From: Streptomyces violaceusniger Tu 4113
Lineage (GTDB): Bacteria; Actinomycetota; Actinomycetes; Streptomycetales; Streptomycetaceae
Assembly (NCBI RefSeq): GCF_000147815.2
Contig: NC_015957.1
Location: forward strand, 5,084,001-5,148,000
Reading direction: 5' to 3'
DNA: 64,000 nt
Numbering within the stretch: the stretch's first letter is position 1; the number at the start of each line of letters is the position of its first letter. This document shows, one piece after another, positions 36,209 through 44,903 of this stretch. The notes below the pieces were generated by a model. It did not search any database. It saw only the letters and a list, made by a program, of their open reading frames with translations, and was not told the origin of the DNA. The position numbers and the translations under genes are program-made.

Positions 36209-37987
36209 CGACCCTGCTGGCCAATTCACATGGCGGCTGCGAGTTCGCGGCGGAGGCGCGTGAGGCGTGAGGTCCAGGCTCCGGAGGGTGGGATACCGGC
36301 GAGCCAGGCGTCGGTGCGGACGAGGTTGAGGGCGGTCGCAGTCAGCATGTGCTGGAGATGAGTGCGGGCGAGCCCGCGGTAACGGGCCCGGTGGACATCA
36401 CAGCGGCTGGACGCCTGGGCCATGGTGCTCTCGACGCCGGCCCGCAGCGCATAGCGCTCCTTCCACGCGTCGGTGGCCTGCTCGGCGCGGATCCGCTGCT
36501 GTGTCTCCAACTGCTCACGGGGCCGGAAAGTCATGGCGCGCGCGTTGCGCTCGGAGCGGGTGCAGCGGGATCGGTCCGGGCAGGTGGTGCAGTCCGGGAG
36601 ACGGAAGGTGACCTGGATGATGGGGAGTCCGTCGCGGCTGTGGGCTTCGCGCCAGTACCGGCTCTGTTTGCCGTTGGGGCAGGTGACGTGCCGGTTGTCG
36701 AAGTCGATGGTGAAGTCGCGCAGGTCGAACGCGTCGGGGTCGCGGGCCTGCCAGCCCGAGTCGGGTGGGAGCGGCCCGGTCAGAGTGATGCCGTTGTTCG
36801 CGGCGGTGATGACGTGGTCGACGCTGACGTAGGCGGCGTCCACGAGTTCCTCCTTGGGCGCCCGCCCGGCGGCCGTGAGGGCCTGGTGGCGTCCAGCGGT
36901 GGTCTCCACGTCCGCGCGGCTGGCCTCGGTGGTCTCGACGTGCACGATCAGGCGGGGCTTGTCGGGCGTGGCGGTCTCGGTGAAGTGGGCCTTGTAGCCG
37001 CGCCAGGCCATGCCCCGCTTGATGCTGTAGCGGGCCTCGGTGTCGTACGGGCTGCCGATCGAGAGCGATCCCGGCGGCAGGTCCTTGGCTGCCCGCAGCA
37101 CGCAGGCCCCGTTGTCGGCGCACTGGTACTGCTGGACCCAGACCTGTCGCAGCACCTGTACGGCGGGAACTTCCCGGATCCAGCCCGGCGCATGCGCCGC
37201 GTAGGCGGCGGCCAGCAGGCGCCGGCCATCCTGGCCGACCGTGCGGGCGAGCGCATCACGGGTGGCCTCGGTCCTCGGCAGCCGATAGTCGCTGGCCCGC
37301 CGCTCGTAACGGTCCCACCAGTCGAGCGAGGTGTGCAGGATCAGCCACCCAGGCGCGGCTGCCGCCAGGGCCTCCAGCGCGGCCCGCATGGTCTCCACCA
37401 CGAGCTCCAGCCGGTTAAGCAACCGGATATTCGCCACCACGTGCGTGGCATCGGTGCGCTGCACACCCCCGGCCCCGAGCAGCTGCCGTTCGGCGAGCAA
37501 CTCAAGGGTCCGCTCCAGAAGACGGCCCGCGGACTCCTGCTCGACCAGGCGGGTACGGAACTCGCTGAGCACGGAAGAGTCGAAGCCGGCATCGGTCAAC
37601 TCCAGCCCCAGACAGTACTTCCAGTCGATCCTGCCGCGTACCGCGTCGGCGGCCTGCCGGTCGGTCAGTCCCTCGGCGTACTGCAGAACCGCTACCATCC
37701 CCAGGAACCCCGGCGACAAGGCCGGATGCCCTCGTCGCGCAAACAGATCGGCGAACTGCGCATCCGTGAAGATCTCACCCAGCGCGTCCCGGACCCGCAT
37801 CGCGAACGTCCCACGCGGGAAGGCGGCACGAGCCACCACAGCCGTCCACTCCGGAACCTCACGCACAGACCGCGGCCACATAGACATCGAGGAACCCCGT
37901 TCATCGGCTCCCCGCGCCAGACTTACGCATCCGTGATCCCCCGTCGAAGAACAGCTGAACCGCCATGTGAATTGGCCAGCAGGGTCG
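36209..37987 (-). mobile_element. IS1182-family element, complete, with 4-bp target duplication
   Basis: The two ends are perfect 28-bp inverted repeats (36209-36236 and 37960-37987, starting CGACCCTGCTGGCC at the outer edge). They are flanked by the direct repeat ACCA at 36205-36208 and 37988-37991. It contains one intact transposase. The insertion lies inside the right inverted repeat of the older IS3-type element. Confidence 0.92.
36226..37887 (-). CDS. IS1182-family transposase
   Basis: A 553-residue DDE transposase. The N-terminal part (MSMWPRSVREVPEWT, then FARRGHPALSPGFLGMVAVLQYAEGLTDRQAADAVRGRIDWKYCLGL) and ELVDAAYVSVDHVITAANNGITLTGP are typical of IS1182. The zinc-like cluster CTTCPDRSRCTRSE and the C-terminal RYALRAGVESTMAQASSRCDVHRARYRGLARTHLQHMLTATALNLVR carry the last catalytic glutamate. 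No stop or frameshift is seen, and the stop codon lies within the terminal repeat. A degraded relative of the C-terminus is found at 58.6-58.8 kb. Confidence 0.92.
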   Translation of the reverse strand: MSMWPRSVREVPEWTAVVARAAFPRGTFAMRVRDALGEIFTDAQFADLFARRGHPALSPGFLGMVAVLQYAEGLTDRQAADAVRGRIDWKYCLGLELTDAGFDSSVLSEFRTRLVEQESAGRLLERTLELLAERQLLGAGGVQRTDATHVVANIRLLNRLELVVETMRAALEALAAAAPGWLILHTSLDWWDRYERRASDYRLPRTEATRDALARTVGQDGRRLLAAAYAAHAPGWIREVPAVQVLRQVWVQQYQCADNGACVLRAAKDLPPGSLSIGSPYDTEARYSIKRGMAWRGYKAHFTETATPDKPRLIVHVETTEASRADVETTAGRHQALTAAGRAPKEELVDAAYVSVDHVITAANNGITLTGPLPPDSGWQARDPDAFDLRDFTIDFDNRHVTCPNGKQSRYWREAHSRDGLPIIQVTFRLPDCTTCPDRSRCTRSERNARAMTFRPREQLETQQRIRAEQATDAWKERYALRAGVESTMAQASSRCDVHRARYRGLARTHLQHMLTATALNLVRTDAWLAGIPPSGAWTSRLTRLRRELAAAM

Positions 37988-38006
37988 ACCACGGGGAAAC
38001 TTCACC

Positions 38007-38289
38007 TGTGCCCCGGTGCTGAGGTGGTACTGGTGCGCCAGGATCCGCACCTTGGCGGGGTGACCGTCGCAGCGGTTGTCCGCGACCGACATGCTGACCC
38101 TGGCGGAGTAGTGGCTCTGGAAGGTGACGGTCGCGCTGCCGCAGGCCCCGGAGAAGCAGATGTCCCGGCGTTGTGCCGCGGCCTGGGTCTGGGCGGACGG
38201 CTGGTCGGCCTGCGCCGACGCGGTCCGGACAGCCCGGCGCCCAACGCCACGGCCGCTGCTGTGAGTGCGAGCCGCTTGTGCATGCTCAT
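38007..38289 (-). pseudogene. Small secreted protein, frameshifted and cut by the IS3 element
   Basis: An ATG at 38289 with AAGGGAA upstream opens a Sec signal peptide: MSMHKRLALTAAAVALGAGLSG. The frame then turns to arginine/proline noise, while another frame continues as a mature protein: ASAQADQPSAQTQAAAQRRDICFSGACGSATV, then HYSARVSMSVADNRCDGHPAKVRILAHQYHLSTG. So one indel lies near 38240. The coding sequence ends exactly at the outer end of the IS3-type element, so the C-terminus is lost. The mature part with paired cysteines resembles small actinobacterial exported proteins of unknown role. Confidence 0.65.
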
Positions 38290-38575
38290 ATCCGATTCCC
38301 TTCTGTGTTCGGCTTCGTCATCCATCTCAGCGGCTGGTGATAAGGGACCAATCAATCTCTTCTCACTGCGGCCAGTCACACCGGATTCGTTCCTGTCGCA
38401 GGTGTCCAAGCTCTGGCAAGCATGGACGGCTTGCCGCTGGCAGCAGCGACGTGCAAGGCCGCCGGGCGACCGGACTTTGAGGCGGACTTTCGGCTGGTTG
38501 TTCTGGCCGTGAGCGGTATTACTCCGGGCTACGGTGTGTTCTTGGCATGACGGCCGGGGCGGGAGGGCAGCGGAG

Positions 38576-38830
38576 ATGAAGCAGGCAGTCTTCGTGCAGG
38601 CCTGCGAGGAGCGCCAGTGGGGTCAGCCTGCGGTCTTCCTCGAGGCATATATGCAGCGGTGGCCGAGCGGTTGGGAGAGCCGCAGAAGGTCACCTCGCGG
38701 CAGTTTCATCGGTGGCGGCAGCCCGATCCGCCGTGTCCACGGCCCTCGAGTCAGCGTGTACTGCAAGAGATGTTCGGAATGCCGCTCGAACAGCTTGGCT
38801 TCACTGTCCCCCCCCCCGCCGGCGACCCGC
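38576..38830 (+). pseudogene. Helix-turn-helix regulator, N-terminal fragment, frameshifted
   Basis: ATG 38576, with GGAGGG upstream, starts MKQAVFVQACEERQWGQPAVFLEAY. Around 38647 the frame shifts to AAVAERLGEPQKVTSRQFHRWRQPDPPCPRPSSQRVLQEMFGMPLEQLGF. Together this is the N-terminal DNA-binding segment seen on many Streptomyces tetratricopeptide or regulatory proteins. The rest of the gene is missing, replaced within about 100 bases by the SARP remnant. Confidence 0.6.
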
Positions 38831-38939
38831 GGCTACATCTCCTGCCGTGTCCGGCACCTCAAGGACGGCAGGTCCGCAAAGACCGGGGCAGGACAGCCCG
38901 CCCCGTCAGTCCGCCCCGCCCCACAAAGAATCTTCTGCC

Positions 38940-39858
38940 CTGCTGCGCTTCGCAGTGCTGGGCCCGGTGCGGGTCTGGCGCGGAAAGCGGATGCTGCCGC
39001 CCGGCCAGCCGCAAGAGCGCGCTGTGCTGTGTGCGCTGCTGCTGCGCCAGGGTCGGACGGCGACCTCAGACGAGTTGGTGGACGCGGTGTGGGGGGAACA
39101 CTCACCGCGTCGCGCGATCGCCGCACTGCGCACGTACGCTTTCCGGCTGCGCAAGGTGCTTGGCCCCGACCTGGTGGTTTCTGATGCCGGTGGCTACGCG
39201 GTCCGTATACCACCCCAAGCACTGGACTCACCGAATGCGAGGCATACGAGGCGGCCGCGAAGCGCGCCAGAGCAGAAGGCGACCTATCCGGCGCCCAGAA
39301 CCTCCTGCGCCGGGCGGCGGCCTTATGGAGCGGTGAGCCGCTCGCTGGGGTCCCTGGCCCCTACGCGTACACCCAGCGCAGCCGCCTTGCACAGCGGCGC
39401 TTGGCGCTTCTGGAAGCTGGCGTAGAACTCGACCTCGAACTGGGCCTGCACACAGAGGCCGTCTCAGAACTCACCACGCTATGTGCCGAAGGCCCTATGC
39501 GGGAACGACCGCGCGCACTGCTGATGCTGGCCCTGTACCGCAGCGGACGACGAACCGAGGCACTCGGCGTGTACAACGACACCCGCCGCATCCTCGCCGA
39601 CGAACTCGGCTTGGACCCAAGCCCCGAACTCGCGCGACTTCATCAACGTATCCTGCGCGCAGACCCCACCCTCGCCGCCCCCCAGGGAGACCCGGCCAGC
39701 GGGGGAACCGCGTGCCCGGCCATGCCGCGCCCGGCACAGCTCCCGGCAGCACTGACCGACTTCACAGGCCGCACCACCATCATGGAGACCATCCGGGAAC
39801 GGCTGCTGCAGGCTGTACCTGGGCGCCTTTGGACTGCCGCAGGCGGCTCCCGGTAGCC
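38940..39858 (+). pseudogene. SARP/AfsR-family regulator, frameshifted and truncated
   Basis: The first frame carries an OmpR-type winged helix: LRFAVLGPVRVWRGKRML, PQERAVLCALLLRQGRTATSDELVDAVWGEHSPRRAIAALRTYAFRLRKVLG. A one-base loss near 39228 moves the continuation (LTECEAYEAAAKRARAEGDLSGAQNLLRRAAALWSGEPLAGV) into a second frame. A bacterial transcriptional activation domain follows there (ELDLELGLHTEAVSELTTLCAEGPMRERPRALLMLALYRSGRRTEALGVYNDTRRILADELGLDPSPEL). After FTGRT, where an AfsR-type NTPase would begin, the sequence ends. SARPs activate antibiotic clusters; this one is dead. Confidence 0.8.
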
Positions 39859-40121
39859 ATCGGGAGTGGCAAGTCCTACTGGCCGATGCACAGAACCGGG
39901 GCCAGGCGGTCGCCGGAACCGTGTTCTTCGCCTGCACGAGCTGACGGCAGGCCACAAGGTGCAATCGCTGCTCAGGAAATACGGCATGAGGCGCGGGCGG
40001 CGTGAAACCGTTTCGGCTGACAGGCTTCCCTGAACGTTAGGCCACATCTCAGCATGATGGCCGCGGAGTGCTTCCGGAGAACCACTCACATGAGCAGGAA
40101 GCCGAGCAGTCGGGAGACGAG

Positions 40122-41493
40122 GGGACTGTAAAACGTTCGGTGTAACTCCCGATCATGGAAGATACATCGATGACCAGTGAGAACGTGTCCGGCTCTGTCG
40201 AGCCCGTGGAGGCTGTGCCGGCGAAGGCCGTGGACGACCAGTTGATCGACGAGCTGGTGGGCCGGGCCCAGGCCGGGGGTCTGCAGTTGACTGGTGAGGG
40301 CGGGCTGCTGCAGCAGCTGACCAAGCGGCTGTTGGAGTCCGCCCTGGAGGGTGAAATCACCGACCACCTCGGCTATGACAAGCACGACCCGGCGGGCAAG
40401 AACGGCGGCAACTCCCGCAACGGCAAACGCTCCAAGACAGTCCTGACCGACGTCGGACCTGTGGAGATAACCGTGCCCCGCGACCGCGACGGCTCCTTCG
40501 AGCCGAAGATTGTCAAGAAGCGGCAGAAGCGTCTGACCGGCGTCGATGAGATGGTCATCTCGCTGGCCGCGAAGGGCCTGACCACCGGCGAGGTCCAGGC
40601 CCACCTGGCGGAGGTCTATGGTGCCGAGGTCTCCCGCCAGACAATCTCCACCATCACGGACAAGGTGCTGGAGGGCATGGCCGAATGGCAGAGCCGCCCC
40701 CTCGACGCCGTCTATCCGGTGGTCTTCATCGACGCCATCCACGTGAAGATCCGCGACGGCGCGGTCGCCAACCGGCCCGTCTACGTGGCCCTGGCCGTCA
40801 CCGCCGAGGGCCGGCGCGACATCCTGGGACTATGGGCCGGCGACGGCGGCGAGGGCGCCAAGCACTGGCTGCACATCCTCACCGAAATCAAGAACCGCGG
40901 CGTCAGTGATGTGCTCATGCTCGTCTGCGACGGGCTCAAGGGCCTGCCCGAGGCAGTGGAGACCCTCTGGCCGCGGACGATCGTGCAGACCTGCGTGGTG
41001 CACCTGCTGCGGAACTCCTTCCGCTATGCCGCCCGCCAGGACTGGGACAAGATCGCCAAGCTTCTGAAGCCCGTCTACACGGCGCCGACCGAAGAGGCCG
41101 CCCTGGAGCGGTTCGCCGAGTTCGCCGATGCCTGGGGCCGGAAGTATCCGGCGATCGTGAAGCTGTGGGAGAACGCCTGGGAGGAGTTCATCCCGTTCCT
41201 GCGGTTCGACACCGAGATCCGCCGCATCGTCTGCACGACGAACGCGATCGAGTCGGTCAACGCCCGCATCCGCCGGGCGGTCAAGGCTCGCGGCCACTTC
41301 CCCAACGAGCAGGCCGCCCTGAAGTGCGTCTACATGGCGATCATGTCCCTCGACCCCACCGGCAAGGGCCAGGCACGCTGGACCATGCGTTGGAAGACCG
41401 CGCTGAACGCCTTCGACATCACCTTCGACGGCCGCCTCTCCGCAGCCCGTCAGTAACCATCAGCCCCAGTTACACCACTCGTTTGACAGACCC
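40122..41493 (+). mobile_element. IS256-family element with 8-bp target duplication
   Basis: The ends are imperfect inverted repeats sharing the outer GGG-CTGT-AAAC and inner GGTGTAACT blocks. A perfect 8-bp direct repeat GAGACGAG flanks the element at 40114-40121 and 41494-41501, the duplication size expected for IS256. One uninterrupted transposase fills it. It looks recent and potentially active. Confidence 0.92.
40155..41456 (+). CDS. IS256-family transposase
   Basis: A 433-residue mutator-type DDE transposase. Characteristic parts are LESALEGEITDHLGYDKHDPAGKNGGNSRNGKRSKTVLTDVGPVEITVPRDRDGSFEP, the first aspartate in YPVVFIDAIHVKIRDG, the second in VSDVLMLVCDGLKGLPEAVE, the CxxH-like QTCVVHLLRNSFRY, and the C-terminal TTNAIESVNARIRRAVKARGHFPNEQAALK with the catalytic glutamate. 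It is full length for the family. An alternative start at the methionine six codons in (MTSEN) is possible. Confidence 0.95.
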   Translation: MEDTSMTSENVSGSVEPVEAVPAKAVDDQLIDELVGRAQAGGLQLTGEGGLLQQLTKRLLESALEGEITDHLGYDKHDPAGKNGGNSRNGKRSKTVLTDVGPVEITVPRDRDGSFEPKIVKKRQKRLTGVDEMVISLAAKGLTTGEVQAHLAEVYGAEVSRQTISTITDKVLEGMAEWQSRPLDAVYPVVFIDAIHVKIRDGAVANRPVYVALAVTAEGRRDILGLWAGDGGEGAKHWLHILTEIKNRGVSDVLMLVCDGLKGLPEAVETLWPRTIVQTCVVHLLRNSFRYAARQDWDKIAKLLKPVYTAPTEEAALERFAEFADAWGRKYPAIVKLWENAWEEFIPFLRFDTEIRRIVCTTNAIESVNARIRRAVKARGHFPNEQAALKCVYMAIMSLDPTGKGQARWTMRWKTALNAFDITFDGRLSAARQ

Positions 41494-41565
41494 GAGACGA
41501 GCCGTCGGCCCTGACCACAAGGCGGTCGACCTGCTCGATATCGACGACGACACCGTCACTGCGGT

Positions 41566-42180
41566 TCAGCTCGCAGACTGCTGCTCCGCCGACTTCTCCT
41601 CCGTGGCAGTTCCGGGAGCCTCTGGGGCGGTGTAGAAGACGGACGCGCCCTGCTTGGTGCGCTGGGCCTGGTTCTTGGCCACGAGGTTTTCGAGCGTGGT
41701 GCGCACGACGGTGGTCTTGACGTTGCGCTCGGGGTGCTGCTTGTCGAGCGCGGCGGTGATTTCGGCTGCGGAGCGAGGCTCGCCCTGGCCTGTCAGGTGC
41801 TCGCGGACCAAGCCGACGAGGGTGGGCTGGGCCGATCGTGCGGCGGATGCCTCGGACGCGTTCTGCTGGCGGGCCGGGTTGGCGGACTTCTTTGCCCGGG
41901 GCTGCTTGTCGGCCTTCGACGCCGCAGTCTTCTTCTTGCGGGGCGCGCGCACTGCTGTGCTGGACTCGGATACAGCGGGCGCTGATGCTGAGGTCCCGAT
42001 GGCCTGCTGGATGTTCACCAGGACGGTGTGGTCCTGCTTCAGAGCGATCAACTGTGCTTTCAGCGCGTCGATTTCACCGCTGATTCGTTCCTGTTCCTTG
42101 AGGTTGCGCTTGAGGTCATCCGCAACCTGCGTGCTGTACTGCGAGGTCAACTGGGTGGGCGGAGCAGTGGTTTCGGGCAT
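41566..42180 (-). CDS. Coiled-coil protein with C-terminal winged-helix-like domain
   Basis: A 204-residue protein of unknown function. The N-terminal third forms a coiled coil (STQVADDLKRNLKEQERISGEIDALKAQLIALKQDHTVLVNIQQAI). The middle is a lysine/alanine-rich, disordered, H1-like linker (RAPRKKKTAASKADKQPRAKKSANPARQ). The end looks like a winged helix: LVGLVREHLTGQGEPRSAAEITAALDKQHPERNVKTTVVRTTLENLVAKNQAQRTKQGASVFYTA. The layout suggests a dimeric or tetrameric DNA-binding protein. The start has AAAGGGATG upstream. The 3' end lies 72 bases from the IS256 element, which did not cut it. Confidence 0.75.
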   Translation of the reverse strand: MPETTAPPTQLTSQYSTQVADDLKRNLKEQERISGEIDALKAQLIALKQDHTVLVNIQQAIGTSASAPAVSESSTAVRAPRKKKTAASKADKQPRAKKSANPARQQNASEASAARSAQPTLVGLVREHLTGQGEPRSAAEITAALDKQHPERNVKTTVVRTTLENLVAKNQAQRTKQGASVFYTAPEAPGTATEEKSAEQQSAS

Positions 42181-42921
42181 GTGCTTACATCCCTTTCTGG
42201 GTGCCACGGCCGACGAGACGCAGCTCGTGGCGTAGGCGCATCTCATGCGTGTGCTGTGGGGCCTGCTGCCAGGTGTGCCGGGAGCAGGTACTCCCGCACG
42301 GCAATGTCGTAGTGATAGTACGGAAAAGGCATGTGTTTTGCTCTGCCGCGTGACGCAGACGCAGCGGGTCCGAAGTCTGGTGATGGTCAGCACGCACCTG
42401 CGACGGCATGCCGGTGAGGAGCCAGGCAGGCTGACGGGGGCAGCTCATCGGCGTCTCGCAGACGATTCCGGCGCAGAGTGTGCCTCATTCACTGCTGCAC
42501 AGCCGGCCTGCTCCAAAGGTTGCCTTCTTCCCGGCACCGGACGCCAGGGCCCCATCTGCAGGCGCTCGCACGACTCGGGCGGCGACGGCACAGCCGCGTT
42601 GCACACTGAGGCGTGCGTAGCGAAGATCGTGGACGCCGTGTGCCGCCTGGAGGCCGCCACCGACGACGACTACGGACTCGTCCCCCGGCCCGACCCAGCC
42701 CTCGCCGCCGAATTCGAAGAACACTCGCGTAGCCAAGAAGAAGTTCGCGGAGCGAGGCCCGTCTTACCTCTCTCGACCTGCCGACCAAGCCCGCCACCGC
42801 CCGGAGACGCTGGCGGTGGTTCAACAAACCCACCAACGCGGTTACACGGTGACGCGCCGCCGGGCCTCTCAACATGTGCCGGGCTGCGGTGGTCCGGCAC
42901 ATTTCTGGGAGGGCAACCGGG
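42181..42921. other. Gap with a sigma-factor-like remnant
   Basis: About 740 bases. The only protein-like run is on the plus strand at roughly 42600-42740: DAVCRLEAATDDDYGLVPRPDPALAAEFEEHSRSQEEVR. It parallels the linker of the sigma gene at 43.2-43.7 kb (PVDALPESTSLVPKPDALAEFEARHEMLQ). It has no start, and the frame is lost on both sides, so it is probably a decayed duplicate of a similar gene. Confidence 0.45.
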
Positions 42922-43167
42922 TTGGATACAGCAACCGTCATCCTGACGATCGCCTCGATCGTCACCGGCAAGGTCTGTCTGCTCGTCGGGGTGTGGCTTC
43001 GTCTGCGGTGGCGGACTCGGCACGAGCATGTACAACGCGAGCACCTCACCTCGTTGACCCGGTCGATCGTGCAAGGTGGTCAAGGGGAGGTCGTGGAGCA
43101 GCGGCCCGACGGACACAGGGTCCGCATCAAGATCACCAGGGGTTCGGTGGAGAAGAACGCGGCGTGA
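42922..43167 (+). CDS. Small single-span membrane protein
   Basis: An 81-residue protein from a TTG start with GGAGGG upstream. Residues about 5-26 form one hydrophobic span (TATVILTIASIVTGKVCLLVGVWL), followed by a basic stretch RLRWRTRHEHVQREH and a cytosolic tail with a beta-like ending VVEQRPDGHRVRIKITRGS. The stop overlaps the sigma-factor GTG (GTGA), so it is the first gene of a three-gene operon. The family is not recognised. A role in membrane signalling to the sigma factor is a guess from context. Confidence 0.6.
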   Translation: MDTATVILTIASIVTGKVCLLVGVWLRLRWRTRHEHVQREHLTSLTRSIVQGGQGEVVEQRPDGHRVRIKITRGSVEKNAA

Positions 43168-43684
43168 GTATCCATGACCGTGGTGCTGAGCGGGCAGCGG
43201 CCCCACAGGCCTTTTCTGCGTTCTACCGTGACACATCAAGCCGTTGATCGCGTATGTGATCGTCAGCGGCGCGCCTGCGGCGATCGCTGCGGAAACCGCC
43301 CAGGACTGCATGATCGAGCTGTTCAAACGGTGGGAGCGCGTCAGTCATCCGCGGGCTTACGTCTACAAGGCTGCGGTACGGATGTGGGGCCGTCGGGCCG
43401 CGAAGGTGCGGATGGAAGCGCCCGTCGACGCGTTACCCGAGTCGACGTCCCTGGTGCCCAAGCCCGATGCGCTGGCGGAGTTCGAAGCCCGGCACGAGAT
43501 GCTGCAGGTGCTGAAAGCCTTGCCCCCACGGCAACGGCAGGTCCTGCTGTTGACACTTCAAGAATTCACTCCGGCCGAGATCGCAGAGCAACTGGAGCTG
43601 GACGCAGGAACGGTCCGCGCCCACCTGATGAGAGCCAGCCGAGCCGCTGCTGCCCGTTTCGAGGAGGGGGAGGAGGAGCAGTGA
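43164..43684 (+). pseudogene. ECF-like sigma factor, frameshifted near its N-terminus
   Basis: From a GTG overlapping the previous stop, the frame reads VSIHDRGAERAAAPQAFSAFYRDTSSR and hits a stop. The +1 frame continues without a gap as LIAYVIVSGAPAAIAAETAQDCMIELFKRWERVSHPRAYVYKAAVRMW (sigma region 2). After a linker it reaches LKALPPRQRQVLLLTLQEFTPAEIAEQLELDAGTVRAHLMRASR (region 4.2). The break near 43240 falls between the first and second helices of region 2. It could be a mutation, a sequencing error or, less likely, programmed frameshifting; translation from the TTG at 43244 would give a shortened sigma. Confidence 0.7.
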
Positions 43685-44268
43685 CCGACAACCAGCGTGT
43701 CTATCTGCACGCGGAGCTCGAGGGTCAAGGCAATCAGCCGCTGGTACGTCCGAAGGACGGGACTAGCGGCCGGACCCGGCGGCGCTACCAGGTCGCTATC
43801 GAGGCCCTGGTGAGCACAACGGCCGACCCTGCTCAGGTCGCAGATCTGCTTCCCGGTCAGCAGCGCATCTGCGACCTGTGCCGGGAGGTCAAGTCGGTGG
43901 CCGAGGTGTCGGCGCTCCTGTCGATTCCGCTCGGAGCCACCCGCCTCCTCGTCGCCGAACTCGCTGCGGCTGGCCTGGTGGCCGTCCACCAGGCGGGCGA
44001 CGGCAACGCCAGCGGCCCACCAGAGGTGACGCTACTCGAACGGGTGCGCAACGGGCTCCGCAACGACGAAGCAGTGGAGCGGTGGCTCGCGGATAGCTGC
44101 CAAGCGGTGGTCGAGGACCTCGGCCACGCCCTGGACACAGAGGCAGGCCTTCGTGAGGTGCTGCTTCAGCACCACCACGACGCCGCCGTTGACAGTCTCG
44201 AGGATGTTCTGGACATCGAGGCCGGACTGCGCGAGGCCTTGGGAGTTCAAACCGATCTCGACAGCTGA
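43681..44268 (+). CDS. DUF742 protein with C-terminal extension
   Basis: A 195-residue protein. Residues about 18-105 match DUF742 (conservon CvnC-like): VRPKDGTSGRTRRRYQVAIEALVSTTADPAQ, then LLPGQQRICDLCREVKSVAEVSALLSIPLGATRLLVAELAAAGLVAVHQ, a winged-helix-like domain. The extension from 110 is helical and holds two similar copies of a motif (DTEAGLREVLLQ and DIEAGLREALGV). It overlaps the sigma gene by GTGA. DUF742 proteins usually belong to G-protein-like conservons; here the partner is a sigma factor instead, an unusual pairing. Confidence 0.75.
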   Translation: MTDNQRVYLHAELEGQGNQPLVRPKDGTSGRTRRRYQVAIEALVSTTADPAQVADLLPGQQRICDLCREVKSVAEVSALLSIPLGATRLLVAELAAAGLVAVHQAGDGNASGPPEVTLLERVRNGLRNDEAVERWLADSCQAVVEDLGHALDTEAGLREVLLQHHHDAAVDSLEDVLDIEAGLREALGVQTDLDS

Positions 44269-44903
44269 GAGACCTGACCCGGTCAGCAGCGGTCCGCGAG
44301 GTGAAGGCGGTCTGGGACGGGGTGATGTCAGCTCCACGGCTACCGCCGTCTGCCGGGGGAGCGGCATCTGGGTGGGCGGTGGTTGACGGTGGAGCAGGCT
44401 GCTGTCGGGGGTGTCGTGGTGGCGAGGCGCGCAGCGGGCAGAGGGCGTCTCCGCAGAGCGATTCGTGGTTCATTCGGCGGACTGTGTAGCTGACGGCGGC
44501 TTACCGTCGCGGGCTGGCGGGTCGGCCCGCCTGGCGGCCGCTCCAGGTCGCCGAACCACAGCTCCGCGAGGGCCGCCCTTACGCCCTAGCCGTCGTCGCT
44601 CTGGGGTCAGCGTGGTTCCGCGCCATCACCACCCCTGCTCCGGGCTCTTCTCGTCACCCGCGAGAGTGAAACGCGGAGCAATTGATTGACGGACAGCGAG
44701 CCAATCGGTCGCAGTCTGCCGCCCGGGGGCCGACCGTGGGAGGGCTTGTGACCAGCGTCGATGTTGCTGCGGCCGCTCTAGCTGTCGGGCGGTGGGGATC
44801 ACCGGCGGACTGCGTGCCCTGTCAGACCCGCTCCGTACGTTTCTGCCGCCAGCGCGCCACACACCGTGAGGCGCTACCGCATCAAGCGAGGAAAGAGATC
44901 ACT
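44269..44903. other. Stretch with no supported gene
   Basis: About 630 bases between the DUF742 gene and the next hypothetical gene. Open frames are arginine-rich and lack ribosome sites. I see no repeat, hairpin or family-like sequence here. Confidence 0.4.

Larger units (their letters stand above)
34926..38006 (+). mobile_element. IS3-family element, decayed, split by an IS1182 insertion
   Basis: The left inverted repeat (34926-34953: GGTGAAG, TTCCCC, CTGGACAC blocks) matches the right one in the same order, but the right copy is in two pieces. Its inner part is at 36196-36208 and its outer part at 37992-38006, separated by a complete IS1182 element plus one copy of its 4-bp target duplication. 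Both transposase genes carry inactivating changes. Removing the IS1182 element restores a continuous right repeat with one mismatch and two short gaps relative to the left one. Confidence 0.75.
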
